From Gammaproteobacteria bacterium (GTDB lineage Bacteria > Pseudomonadota > Gammaproteobacteria > UBA9214), in the NCBI GenBank assembly GCA_030632175.1, contig DAOVVG010000007.1, forward strand, positions 1 to 25,741: DNA of 25,741 bases, in the 5' to 3' direction. Under the pieces are notes generated by a model that was given only the letters and a program-made list of their open reading frames with translations, was not told the DNA's origin and did no database searches. This document shows, piece by piece, positions 16,861 through 24,083 of this stretch. Within the stretch, counting starts at the first letter, position 1; each line of letters begins with the position of its first letter. A program made the position numbers and the translations under genes.

Positions 16861-17691
16861 ATGAGTGTAGTTGCATGCGTACAAATGGCTTCCGGCCCGA
16901 ATATCGGGGCCAATCTGCTGGAAGCAGAACGCTTGATCGAAGAGGCTGTCAGTCAGCAGGCACGACTGGTGGTATTGCCCGAGAATTTTGCCCTCATGGG
17001 CAAAACCGAGCATGACAAGGTCAGTGAGCGTGAGCAGCCGGGCAGTGGCGCTATCCAGACCTTTCTTGCGGAACAGTCAGCGCGCCACGGTATCTGGCTG
17101 GTCGGTGGCACCATTCCGCTGGTCGCGAATGACGAAAACAAGGTGCGTGCCAGCTGCCTCGTGTTTGATGACAAGGGCAAGCAGGTTGCACGCTACGACA
17201 AGATCCACCTGTTCGATGTCGAGTTGGTCGACAATGCCGAACAATATACTGAATCAGAGACCATAGAGCCGGGTGACCAGGTGGTCGTTATCGACTCACC
17301 GTTTGGACGTATGGGACTGAGTGTGTGTTATGACCTGCGTTTTCCGGAACTGTTCCGGCAGCAGCTGGAAGCGGGTATGGAAATCCTGGTGCTGCCGTCT
17401 GCATTCACTGCGATTACCGGACGCGCGCACTGGGAAGTGCTGGTACGTGCGCGGGCAATTGAAAACCTCTGTTACGTTATTGCGCCAGACCAGGGTGGTT
17501 TTCACCTCAGTGGACGGGAAACGCACGGTCACAGCATGATTGTTGATCCCTGGGGAACGGTATTAAACAGTCTCGGTCGCGGGCCGGGTGTTGTGTGTGC
17601 AGATATCGAGCTCGGGCGGCTGAACAATGTGCGCCGCAATTTCCCCAGTATTGAACACCGCCGCCTGCAGTGTGTGAATAAATCATCATGA
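16861..17691 (+). CDS. Carbon-nitrogen hydrolase (Nit1-like; probable deaminated glutathione amidase)
   Basis: A 276-residue nitrilase-superfamily hydrolase with the full Glu-Lys-Cys triad: E41 (LPENF), K114 (YDKIHLFDV) and C156 (SVCYDLRFPELFR). The YDKIHLFDVE and CYDLRFPELFR segments are those of the Nit1/NitFhit branch, whose members hydrolyse deaminated glutathione, so a metabolite-repair role in the cytoplasm is likely but inferred. There is no signal peptide. Its ATGA overlap with tldD indicates coupling. A nitrilase between yhdP and tldD is usual in Pseudomonas-like genomes but absent at this spot in E. coli. Confidence 0.92.
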   Translation: MSVVACVQMASGPNIGANLLEAERLIEEAVSQQARLVVLPENFALMGKTEHDKVSEREQPGSGAIQTFLAEQSARHGIWLVGGTIPLVANDENKVRASCLVFDDKGKQVARYDKIHLFDVELVDNAEQYTESETIEPGDQVVVIDSPFGRMGLSVCYDLRFPELFRQQLEAGMEILVLPSAFTAITGRAHWEVLVRARAIENLCYVIAPDQGGFHLSGRETHGHSMIVDPWGTVLNSLGRGPGVVCADIELGRLNNVRRNFPSIEHRRLQCVNKSS

Positions 17692-19133
17692 GTCAATCGA
17701 ACCTGGAGATCGCGCGGCAGCGTCTGCTTGCGCCGGCCGGAATTGACGAGAGTGACCTGAACAAGGTGTTTGGTCGCCTGCTGGGCCATGCGGTTGACAG
17801 TGGCGACCTGTATTTTCAGTCGACCCGGTTTGAATCCTGGATGCTGGAAGACGGCATCGTCAAGGAAGGCTCGCACAGCATTGAGCAGGGTGCCGGGGTG
17901 CGCGCCGTCAGTGGCGACAAGACCGGTTTTGCCTATTCCGACGAAATCATGATGCCGGCGCTGTTGCAGGCCTCGGGCGCTGCGCGCGCCATTGCCAAAC
18001 ACGGTAGCGAGGGCAAGCTGCAGGCCTGGCACGCAAGGGATGAGCAGCTTTTGTACCCGGCGCTTGATCCGCTGGCGCGGATGACCGCGGATGACAAGGT
18101 GTCACTGTTGAAACAGCTTGATGTCGAGGCGCGTCAGCAGGATCCGCGCGTCAAGGAAGTGATTGTCAGTCTGGCGGGTGTCCACGAAGTCATGATGGTG
18201 GCCGTCAGTGATGGCACGCTGGCAGCGGATGTGCGTCCGCTGGTGCGCTGCAATGTCACTGTCATTGTTGAGCAGGACGGCCGCCGTGAGCAGGCCGGCT
18301 CCGGCGGCGGCGGGCGTTCCGACTATGGTTTCTTTTTTGATGAAGACCGCGCCAAAGGGTATGCACGCGAAGCGGTACGCCAGGCACTGGTGAACCTGGA
18401 TGCGGTGGCGGCCCCTGCCGGTAGCATGCCAGTGGTGCTGGGTCCCGGCTGGCCGGGTATCCTGCTGCACGAGGCCATCGGCCACGGCCTTGAGGGTGAC
18501 TTCAACCGCAAGGGCACCTCGGCCTTTGCCGGCATGGTCGGACAGCAAGTGGCCTCGCCGCTGTGTACCGTGGTGGATGACGGTACCATCAGTGGACGAC
18601 GTGGTTCGCTGAATGTTGATGATGAAGGCATTGCTACGCAGAATACGGTGCTGATCGAAAACGGTATTCTCAAAGGTTACATGCAGGATCGCATGAATGC
18701 CGGTCTGATGGGTGTGGGTTCCACCGGTAATGGTCGCCGCGAGTCCTATGCGCAGCTGCGCATGCCGCGCATGACCAATACCTACATGCTGGCCGGTGAG
18801 CACGACCCGCAGGAAATCATCGCATCCGTCGACAAGGGTATCTACGCCGTCAACTTTGGTGGTGGCCAGGTCGATATTACCTCTGGCAAGTTTGTGTTCT
18901 CTGCCAGCGAAGCCTACCTGATTGAAAATGGCAAGGTCACACGCCCGGTCAAGGGTGCAACGCTGATCGGAAACGGCCCGGAAGTACTGAAACATGTCTC
19001 CATGCTCGGTAACGACCTGCAGCTGGATCCCGGTGTCGGCACCTGTGGCAAGGAAGGCCAGAGTGTTCCAGTCGGGGTAGGGCAGCCGACCATGCTGATC
19101 GATAAACTGACGGTAGGCGGCACCAGTTCCTGA
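17688..19133 (+). CDS. tldD: Metalloprotease TldD
   Basis: Subunit of the TldD-TldE zinc protease, which degrades unfolded peptides, acts on the antitoxin CcdA and matures microcin B17 in E. coli. The 481-residue protein (E. coli 481) carries the HExxxH zinc motif HEAIGH at H261, E262 and H266, followed by GLEGDFNRKG. The late cysteine ligand lies in GTCGKEGQ near the C-terminus. The ATG overlaps the amidase stop by 4 bases. Its partner tldE/pmbA is not in the window. The gene ends the conserved block; no clear terminator was found after it. Confidence 0.97.
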   Translation: MSQSNLEIARQRLLAPAGIDESDLNKVFGRLLGHAVDSGDLYFQSTRFESWMLEDGIVKEGSHSIEQGAGVRAVSGDKTGFAYSDEIMMPALLQASGAARAIAKHGSEGKLQAWHARDEQLLYPALDPLARMTADDKVSLLKQLDVEARQQDPRVKEVIVSLAGVHEVMMVAVSDGTLAADVRPLVRCNVTVIVEQDGRREQAGSGGGGRSDYGFFFDEDRAKGYAREAVRQALVNLDAVAAPAGSMPVVLGPGWPGILLHEAIGHGLEGDFNRKGTSAFAGMVGQQVASPLCTVVDDGTISGRRGSLNVDDEGIATQNTVLIENGILKGYMQDRMNAGLMGVGSTGNGRRESYAQLRMPRMTNTYMLAGEHDPQEIIASVDKGIYAVNFGGGQVDITSGKFVFSASEAYLIENGKVTRPVKGATLIGNGPEVLKHVSMLGNDLQLDPGVGTCGKEGQSVPVGVGQPTMLIDKLTVGGTSS

Positions 19134-19700
19134 TTGCTCACCCGGCAAGTTTATTGTCTTCGACCGGATAGTTTCCTGATTGTTGTTGCACGTCCTGTTA
19201 TCTGTCAGGCCGCCTGTTCTGATTCATGAAGTTGAACCCGCCGCCGAAAAACGACCTGGGGACTGATTCTAAAATAAGAGTTCACTAAAGGACTGGAACC
19301 GACCCGGAGTTGCCGTTCCCCGGACACAGAAAATATCGCTGATACGGAATTCCTGATCGGCCAGTTCCGGTCATTCGCCTAAAACGAACGCTAATGCGAA
19401 TCAGTTATAGTTAGACTGAGTTATAACAATCTTCAAAAGATTATTTGAGCCTTTCGAATGTCGGTCGGGGTTGTTTGACCGAATACAAATGCTTCACTCG
19501 CATTCTGCTTATGTAACCTGCGGCACAGACAGGCGGAGGACGAACCTGTTACGTTAAGGCGCGTTAATTGGAGATCTTTCTGATCGTAACGATTGTTCGA
19601 TGGGCATGTGTTTCAAAGGATAAGTATAATCAAAGGATAAGTATAAATGGATACATTCTAGATCCACATTTCTGTATTCAAACATTCCTGGGGGGGAGTT
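19134..19700. other. 567-bp gene-free region upstream of the copper oxidase operon
   Basis: No convincing gene is seen. It is visibly more AT-rich than the coding DNA before it. Small structures: an inverted repeat TCGGTC/GACCGA (19461-19466 and 19477-19482), a near-palindrome ATCGT-A-ACGAT (19583-19593), a 17-bp tandem duplication (19613-19646), and a 20-bp segment (19359-19378) that recurs at 23539-23558 with three mismatches. The last 90 bp probably hold the promoter of the following operon. Confidence 0.7.
19613..19646 (+). promoter_or_regulatory. Tandem 17-bp repeat containing -10-like TATAAT
   Basis: TCAAAGGATAAGTATAA occurs twice back to back (19613-19629 and 19630-19646). The junction makes a perfect TATAAT (19625-19630) and the second copy gives TATAAA (19642-19647). 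The palindrome ATCGTAACGAT lies 31 bp upstream of the first. No good -35 is visible, so a transcription activator may be needed. It lies 55-88 bp before the start of the first oxidase gene. Confidence 0.45.
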
Positions 19701-20723
19701 ATGGATAGAAGAAATTTTCTGAAATTCAGTAGTGCGAGCGCCGCCACCATGCTTGCCGGGACGGCCGGTCTTCTAATCTGGACGCCACGTAGCCACGCGG
19801 CAACCATCAACAAAACCTTTTATATCACCGAAGGCTTCATTACACAGGCTGATAGTGTCGATGTGTACTTTCAGGGCTTTAGCAACAACACCAATAGCCT
19901 GGCGGTGCCTGGCGAGCACATGATTGTCCAGGAAGGCGATACCGTTAACATCACCATCGTCAATACCCTTAACCGCAGTCATAACTTTACCATTGATGGT
20001 TTACTGGACGGCAACGGAAATCCCGTTGATACCGGTCGCATTCGTGCAGGGAGAACCGCATCGGTTTCATTCACTGCGGCAAACCCGGGAACGTATCTTT
20101 ACCATGACTCTCGCAACGCGCCGTATAACCGCCTGACCGGGTTGCATGGTGGTTTTGCGGTAATGCCAAGTGGTAGCAGCGATGAGCTTTATGATGGAAG
20201 CCCGACTTTCGTGCAACAACATTTCTGGATTTTCCATGATATTGACCCGGTCTGGCATAACGCGGTTCGTTTTGGCAATACGCCGAACACGGCATATAGC
20301 CCGCGCTACTTCACGATCAATGGACTGGGTGGGCGTCCACCGGGTGCACCAGGCGCTGGCGATCCCACTATCGACGCCATGCATGATCCGCGTTCTGCCC
20401 TGCATGGTCATGTCGGTGATCGCACCTTGCTGCGTATCCTTAACCCGGGGATGTGTCAGTCATCGGTGCACACACACGGCAACCATATGGAATGGCTTAC
20501 TGATAATGGAAACGTGCGTGATGACGTTTGGATAAAAGACTGCATTTACCTGGAAGGCGGTATGGGTAAATGCGATGCCATTTACCCCTTTGAATCCCCA
20601 CCGGATGCATGGCCGCTGGTCAACACGGGCACGTACCCAATGCATCTGCACACTGAAATGTCCCAGACATCTGGCGGTGGTCTGTACATGTTTGGTTCAT
20701 TGACTGACATTTATTTTGAATAA
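19701..20723 (+). CDS. Tat-exported two-domain cupredoxin protein, subunit 1 of a split multicopper oxidase
   Basis: 340 residues. The N-terminus has a twin-arginine signal (DRRNFLK, then an Ala/Gly-rich hydrophobic stretch, likely cleaved after RSHA, about residue 33), so it is exported folded. Two cupredoxin domains follow. In domain 1 (about 40-155) the copper motifs are decayed: H94 alone, and YHDSRNAP (H135, D136) where a type 1 site would have HCH. Domain 2 (about 165-340) has HTHGNH (H257, H259, H262) and YPMHLHTEM (H315, L316, H317), that is, two HxH pairs for half a trinuclear copper cluster with Leu at the type 1 Cys position. A strong GGGGGGAG Shine-Dalgarno precedes the ATG. It is 14 bp from its homologous partner. 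Family membership is clear from motifs; substrate is unknown (Cu(I), Mn(II), Fe(II) or an organic compound). Confidence 0.85.
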   Translation: MDRRNFLKFSSASAATMLAGTAGLLIWTPRSHAATINKTFYITEGFITQADSVDVYFQGFSNNTNSLAVPGEHMIVQEGDTVNITIVNTLNRSHNFTIDGLLDGNGNPVDTGRIRAGRTASVSFTAANPGTYLYHDSRNAPYNRLTGLHGGFAVMPSGSSDELYDGSPTFVQQHFWIFHDIDPVWHNAVRFGNTPNTAYSPRYFTINGLGGRPPGAPGAGDPTIDAMHDPRSALHGHVGDRTLLRILNPGMCQSSVHTHGNHMEWLTDNGNVRDDVWIKDCIYLEGGMGKCDAIYPFESPPDAWPLVNTGTYPMHLHTEMSQTSGGGLYMFGSLTDIYFE

Positions 20724-20737
20724 AGGGGGAATCAATC

Positions 20738-21823
20738 ATGTTCAATATTCTGGATAAATACGCTCCGATGATGGGTATGGGTGGCGGTGGTATGGGCGGT
20801 GGCGGTGGCGGCATGGGTGGCGGTGGTGGCGGCATGGGTGGCGCCTGTTACGTATATCCCGCTGCACCGGCTACACCCGGCATTGTCACGCCTGATGTCA
20901 CATACAACCGCGATATTGATATGCAAATTCCATTAACCATGGATGACGGGAATGTCGTGAATATGTGGGGTTTCGCTGATACCGGCGGCGGTGGCGGCGG
21001 TATCGATGGTATGGGTGGTATGGGTGGTGGAGGAATGGGCGCTGCTGGCGGAACATTTCCTTCCGCGGCCATGCGCCTGAACCAGGGCCAGATCGTACAT
21101 ACTGTCCTCAATGTCGGCATGATGTGGATGCACACGGTGCACCACCACGGTATCGAACCGGCTGACCACTCAGATGGTGTTGGTCATATCACCTGGGACG
21201 TGCAGGGCACATACACCTATCAGTGGCGCCCCATGCATGCCGGCACCTATTTTTATCACTGCCATACCAATACCGTGCTGCATGCAGAAATGGGTATGTA
21301 TGGCGCATTGATTGTTGACCCGCCCAGCGGGCCGGGAACTTTGTTCGAAGGTGGTCCGGCCTATGATGTGGAAGCCATCTGGGCCGTGGATGAAATTGAC
21401 TCATCTTGGCATAACAATGATTGGGCGGCGGGTACCTGTGGTGGGGATGTCGGGTTTAATGAACTCAACCCCGACTATTTCGTGATTACCGGGGTTGATG
21501 GCAGTGGCGACAGTGCAATGAATTTACCGCCGATATCGGCAACCGTACAGGTCGGTCAGAAGTTACTGGCACGTTATGTCTGTGCAGGTTATCACCCGCA
21601 GGAAATTCGCTTTGGTGGCTTGACCGGGAAGATCTATTCCTCGGATGGCCGGCCATTACCCAACCCTGTTAGCGTGACTGAAATACGTGCTGCATCAGCC
21701 GAACGCTATGACATTATCTTTGAGCCAACCCAAACGGGTACCTTCCTGGTTGAAACAGATGTCATCCATTGGATAACCGGTGCAGTACTCGGCACAACGC
21801 GAACCAGCATAACGGTGGTTTGA
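20738..21823 (+). CDS. Met/Gly-rich two-domain cupredoxin protein, subunit 2 (type 1 copper) of a split multicopper oxidase
   Basis: 361 residues with no recognisable signal peptide. The N-terminus is a Met/Gly-rich stretch (residues 11-35, Met every seven residues at M19, M26, M33) and a second Gly/Met segment lies near 85-107. Domain 1 (about 55-200) has HTVHHHG (H132, H135, H137) and YHCHTNTVLHAEMGM (H174, C175, H176, H182, M187). These are the H-x2-H-x-HG and HCH motifs giving a type 1 copper (H132, C175, H182, M187) and half a trinuclear site (H135, H137, H174, H176). The spacing from HCH to the next His is two residues longer than in laccases. Domain 2 (about 205-361) has lost the HxH pairs. 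The shared segment W-x3-(D/E)IDxxWHN shows homology to subunit 1. AAAGGGGGAA precedes the ATG. Export may depend on piggy-backing on subunit 1's Tat signal (inference). Confidence 0.85.
   Translation: MFNILDKYAPMMGMGGGGMGGGGGGMGGGGGGMGGACYVYPAAPATPGIVTPDVTYNRDIDMQIPLTMDDGNVVNMWGFADTGGGGGGIDGMGGMGGGGMGAAGGTFPSAAMRLNQGQIVHTVLNVGMMWMHTVHHHGIEPADHSDGVGHITWDVQGTYTYQWRPMHAGTYFYHCHTNTVLHAEMGMYGALIVDPPSGPGTLFEGGPAYDVEAIWAVDEIDSSWHNNDWAAGTCGGDVGFNELNPDYFVITGVDGSGDSAMNLPPISATVQVGQKLLARYVCAGYHPQEIRFGGLTGKIYSSDGRPLPNPVSVTEIRAASAERYDIIFEPTQTGTFLVETDVIHWITGAVLGTTRTSITVV
20789..20841 (+). repeat. 21-bp in-frame tandem repeat encoding the Met/Gly heptads
   Basis: ATG codons at 20792, 20813 and 20834 are spaced by exactly 21 bp within GGY/GGC glycine codons, giving about two and a half copies of a seven-codon unit (GGMGGGG). 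Such a repeat can expand or contract in frame, varying the number of Met residues available for copper binding. Confidence 0.8.
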
Positions 21824-21873
21824 GGTTAATGCAGGATTACTGTAGGCAGGGGTAAATACGTGCAATGCAGGAG

Positions 21874-21903
21874 CGGGGATGAAGTGATTCATCCCCGTTT
21901 TTT
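21874..21903 (+). terminator. Rho-independent terminator of the copper oxidase operon
   Basis: Perfect 10-bp stem CGGGGATGAA/TTCATCCCCG (21874-21883 and 21888-21897) with a GTGA tetraloop, followed by six T (21898-21903). It lies 50 bp after the stop of the second oxidase gene and delimits the two-gene operon. Confidence 0.93.
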
Positions 21904-22297
21904 ATCCAGCAACTAATTGACAGGGTCTTGTAACCGCAACATTCGCAGTCCTGATTATCATCAATCGCACCCTTGCCACGGATCTGATCTGCAAAGCCGA
22001 CCATACAAGAACTGAGGCCAACATGGGTGCGGTTACGCTGGGTCAAAGCACCAACAGACGTTGAACTAACTCAACTCACCCACACCATTGCCCCAAAGCA
22101 AAGCTGGCTTGTTGCCTCTGGGCGATCAGTTCTGACTGGTTAGGGTTGGTTATTGAATGTCTGCATTTCTCTAAAGCCGCCATTCAGTTATTCTGCTCTA
22201 ATGACGCCTTAGGGTCGTTCTTTCTCGTTTAGTCGCCGCTTATATTAGCCACCACTAAACGGCGACAACCGGCCAACTCCGGACCTTTAGCACAAAC
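21904..22297. other. Gene-free region between the oxidase operon and the PEP-CTERM gene
   Basis: About 390 bp between two facing terminators, with no supported gene. It contains an 8-bp inverted repeat, CGTTTAGT/ACTAAACG (22226-22233 and 22254-22261), and repeated GTCGCC/GGCGAC hexamers. No RNA gene was recognised. Confidence 0.6.
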
Positions 22298-22322
22298 AAA
22301 AACGGCGACCAGAAGGCCGCCG
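22298..22322 (-). terminator. Rho-independent terminator of the PEP-CTERM gene
   Basis: Read on the minus strand: CGGCGGCC-TTCT-GGTCGCCG (8-bp stem with one G-T pair) followed by TTTTT. It starts 22 bp downstream of the stop codon of the minus-strand gene. Confidence 0.88.
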
Positions 22323-22343
22323 CTGTTGATAGATTGTAATTGG

Positions 22344-23003
22344 TTAAGCTGATTTCTTGCGTCTTGCTACCCCGATTAAACCTAGCAGGCCGGAACCGAA
22401 GAGCCAGGCTGTAGCCGGGATGGGTACTACGGCGCTAACTTCAAATGCGACTTCACCAATATTAACGGCGTTGCCACCAACGTGGGTAGAGTTTACCCGG
22501 AGCCTAATAAATTGTGCTGTTGATGATGTTTCAAATGTTTGGACTGTAATTGGGTTAAGTTCGCTAGCAGAGAACGTTCCTAAATTAATAGCACTAGAGA
22601 ACGTGGCATCTAAAGATGAGAAAACGGTAAAACTGTCGATTCCATTAGAATTTGATTGCGACCAAAGTGCCATGGAACTTATTAAGAAAGTATCACCCAG
22701 ATCGAAATCAAGATCACCAAGAACCGGACCGTTTCCGCCTGCCCATGCATTGTCTTCGATGTTTGAATCGTGGATTGGATTCGTTGCAAGGTATGTACTG
22801 AAGTCAGTTATACCGCTAACAAACCCCGATGATAATCCAGACTGGTTAATGATATTGGTGGTTGAGCCACCATTATCTCCCGTCCCCATGGTATTTCCGA
22901 TGACGGCCGTGGGTGACAAGATTACGCTCGCTGTCGCTATGCTGCTTACGAGCATTAAGAAAGAGAATATTACTGTCGACATCCGTGTGTTTTTAATGTT
23001 CAT
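22344..23003 (-). CDS. PEP-CTERM sorting-domain protein, exported
   Basis: 219 residues from the ATG at 23003; an in-frame GTG at 23030 would add nine residues but gives a less typical signal peptide. It has an N-terminal signal (hydrophobic VIFSFLMLVSSIATA, about residues 11-25). The mature Ser/Thr/Asn-rich body (about 30-190) resembles a discoidin-like/F5-8C beta-sandwich in its pattern (AWSGG-like start, W-S-Q-S-N-S, and F-I-R-L-R-V near the end). The C-terminal exosortase signal has VPIPATAW, then hydrophobic LFGSGLLGLIGV and the basic cluster ARRKK. PEP-CTERM proteins are processed by exosortase at the inner membrane and are linked to exopolysaccharide or biofilm surfaces; no exosortase gene is in the window. 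It has its own terminator. Ligand or function is unknown. Confidence 0.9.
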   Translation of the reverse strand: MNIKNTRMSTVIFSFLMLVSSIATASVILSPTAVIGNTMGTGDNGGSTTNIINQSGLSSGFVSGITDFSTYLATNPIHDSNIEDNAWAGGNGPVLGDLDFDLGDTFLISSMALWSQSNSNGIDSFTVFSSLDATFSSAINLGTFSASELNPITVQTFETSSTAQFIRLRVNSTHVGGNAVNIGEVAFEVSAVVPIPATAWLFGSGLLGLIGVARRKKSA

Positions 23004-23030
23004 TGTTTCAGTATATGTCCGCCATAGCAC

Positions 23031-23663
23031 TTCTCTAATTGTTATCCTATTGTTCGAAGAAGTATTACACCCCTGTTGTACACGCAGAGAGGTAGAGCTT
23101 CTATTGTCCCGAGGTCATGAGGGCAACCGCCATCCAGTGACGCCACTGATATCAAGACTTGCAACCCGAGCGTGATACCAGAGCCGCATGGGATGAAATA
23201 ATGATTAAGCTGAAGATAGCGGCGCACCTGCACCCAACACACGTGATTTCTTCATTTGACTTTATCGACCAACTTTTTATTAGCTTTAGCCAGTCGTCAT
23301 TATTTATTTGACTAATTACCACTGACGTTACCCTTGCTCACCATACAGAACACTTACAGATTGCGAATCCTGTCGATGAGAGCAATAATCTTGAAGGTCT
23401 TGAAAGGGTCGACTCCTGTCGTTAAGCCATTGATTATATAAGCAGCGACTAAACAACCGGTTGAAATCGCAGGCTGATACCTCCCGTTCCTGGCTCGCCT
23501 CTTGCCGATTGTTGCAATGCCCGATGAAGACTGGAACCGGCCAGTACACGTCATTCGCTAAATACTGGTGAACGTCTGGTTATACTGTAAGCGGTCATTC
23601 AATTAGAGTTATTAATCCGCAGCAACTCGGATCAATAACACGGCGCGGAAATACAGGTCGTGA
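23031..23663. other. Gene-free region with a repeat remnant
   Basis: No supported gene in about 630 bp. The stretch 23539-23558 repeats 19359-19378 at 17 of 20 positions, in the same orientation. The promoter of the minus-strand PEP-CTERM gene must lie near 23010-23080, but I see no clear -35/-10 pair. Short open frames here have no family resemblance. Confidence 0.6.
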
Positions 23664-23905
23664 TTGTGGGTTAGGTTCACCCGGGATTTGGGCACCATGG
23701 CCGCGAGATGCGCAATGAAATCGAGAAGCTCGAACATCACATGCGTGGTGCCGTCACGGTACGGGGTCTTGAGCTGGGCCGCTCCTGCGCATCCATGCGC
23801 CCGCGGCATTAGTGAATCCCTTCATGTCATAGCGCACCCGCCCCTGCGCGGTCAGCGACAGGCGATTCTCCGATACCGCTGGCTGGCCTGATGACACGGC
23901 CGCAA
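23664..23905 (-). pseudogene. IS91-family transposase remnant (frameshifted, interrupted)
   Basis: Minus-strand pieces in different frames reproduce the conserved C-terminal part of IS91-type transposases: CGRVIRPA (about 23881-23904), then, one base shifted, PAVSENRLSLTAQGRVRY (about 23830-23885), then, after a 52-bp insertion, LKTPYRDGTTHVMFELLDF and IAHLAAMVPKSRVNLT (about 23664-23774). The usual continuation after VNLT (R-H/F-H-G-x-F-A-P-N) is gone. There is no upstream catalytic domain. It is a degraded scrap marking past mobile-element activity. Confidence 0.78.
23775..23826. repeat. 52-bp insertion within the transposase remnant
   Basis: The flanks rejoin as an expected uninterrupted RY(x)LKTPYRDG coding sequence if these 52 bp are removed; 52 is not a multiple of three, explaining the frameshift. 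The insert contains GCGCAT-CC-ATGCGC, an inverted repeat (about 23787-23800), and GCTCCTGC, a motif shared with the REP-like cluster at 2585-2773. It may be a REP or miniature element. Confidence 0.55.
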
Positions 23906-23968
23906 CGGGCCGCTGGTGGCGTGGCGGGGGCTCTCGGAATGGCTCGGGTGCGCATACAATGTATATTG

Positions 23969-23993
23969 TGTCAAAAAGCGATTTCCTATCCCT
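23969..23993 (+). repeat. Left inverted repeat flanking the DUF2189 gene
   Basis: TGTCAAAAA, GCG, then ATTTCCTATCCCT. The reverse complement of 24839-24860 reads TGTCAAAAAA, then TTTCCTATCCCT, so the two arms match over 21-22 bases with a 3-bp difference in length. See the right arm. Confidence 0.8.
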
Positions 23994-24083
23994 CTCTGAC
24001 CCGGTTTTTTCATCCAACGAGGGCATGGGCGGCGTCTGGAAAACGCCATCGATTCTACTATGGTTAAAAGAAGGAGGTGCGGA

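Noticed and set aside
18102..19148. 348-codon minus-strand frame opposite tldD
   Set aside because: Antisense to conserved TldD, rich in His/Arg/Gln and without motifs.
20103..20147. Type 1 copper site in the first domain of oxidase subunit 1
   Set aside because: The essential Cys is Asp (D136) and the following His is Ser; only H135 and H149 remain, so it cannot be a type 1 site.
22226..22266. Integron attC-like site (inverted CGTTTAGT/ACTAAACG)
   Set aside because: It lacks the RYYYAAC/GTTRRRY core pair and the internal L boxes; it is a simple small inverted repeat.
22357..23175. 272-codon plus-strand frame across the PEP-CTERM gene
   Set aside because: The opposite strand encodes a clear signal peptide and sorting domain with its own terminator; the plus frame has no such support.
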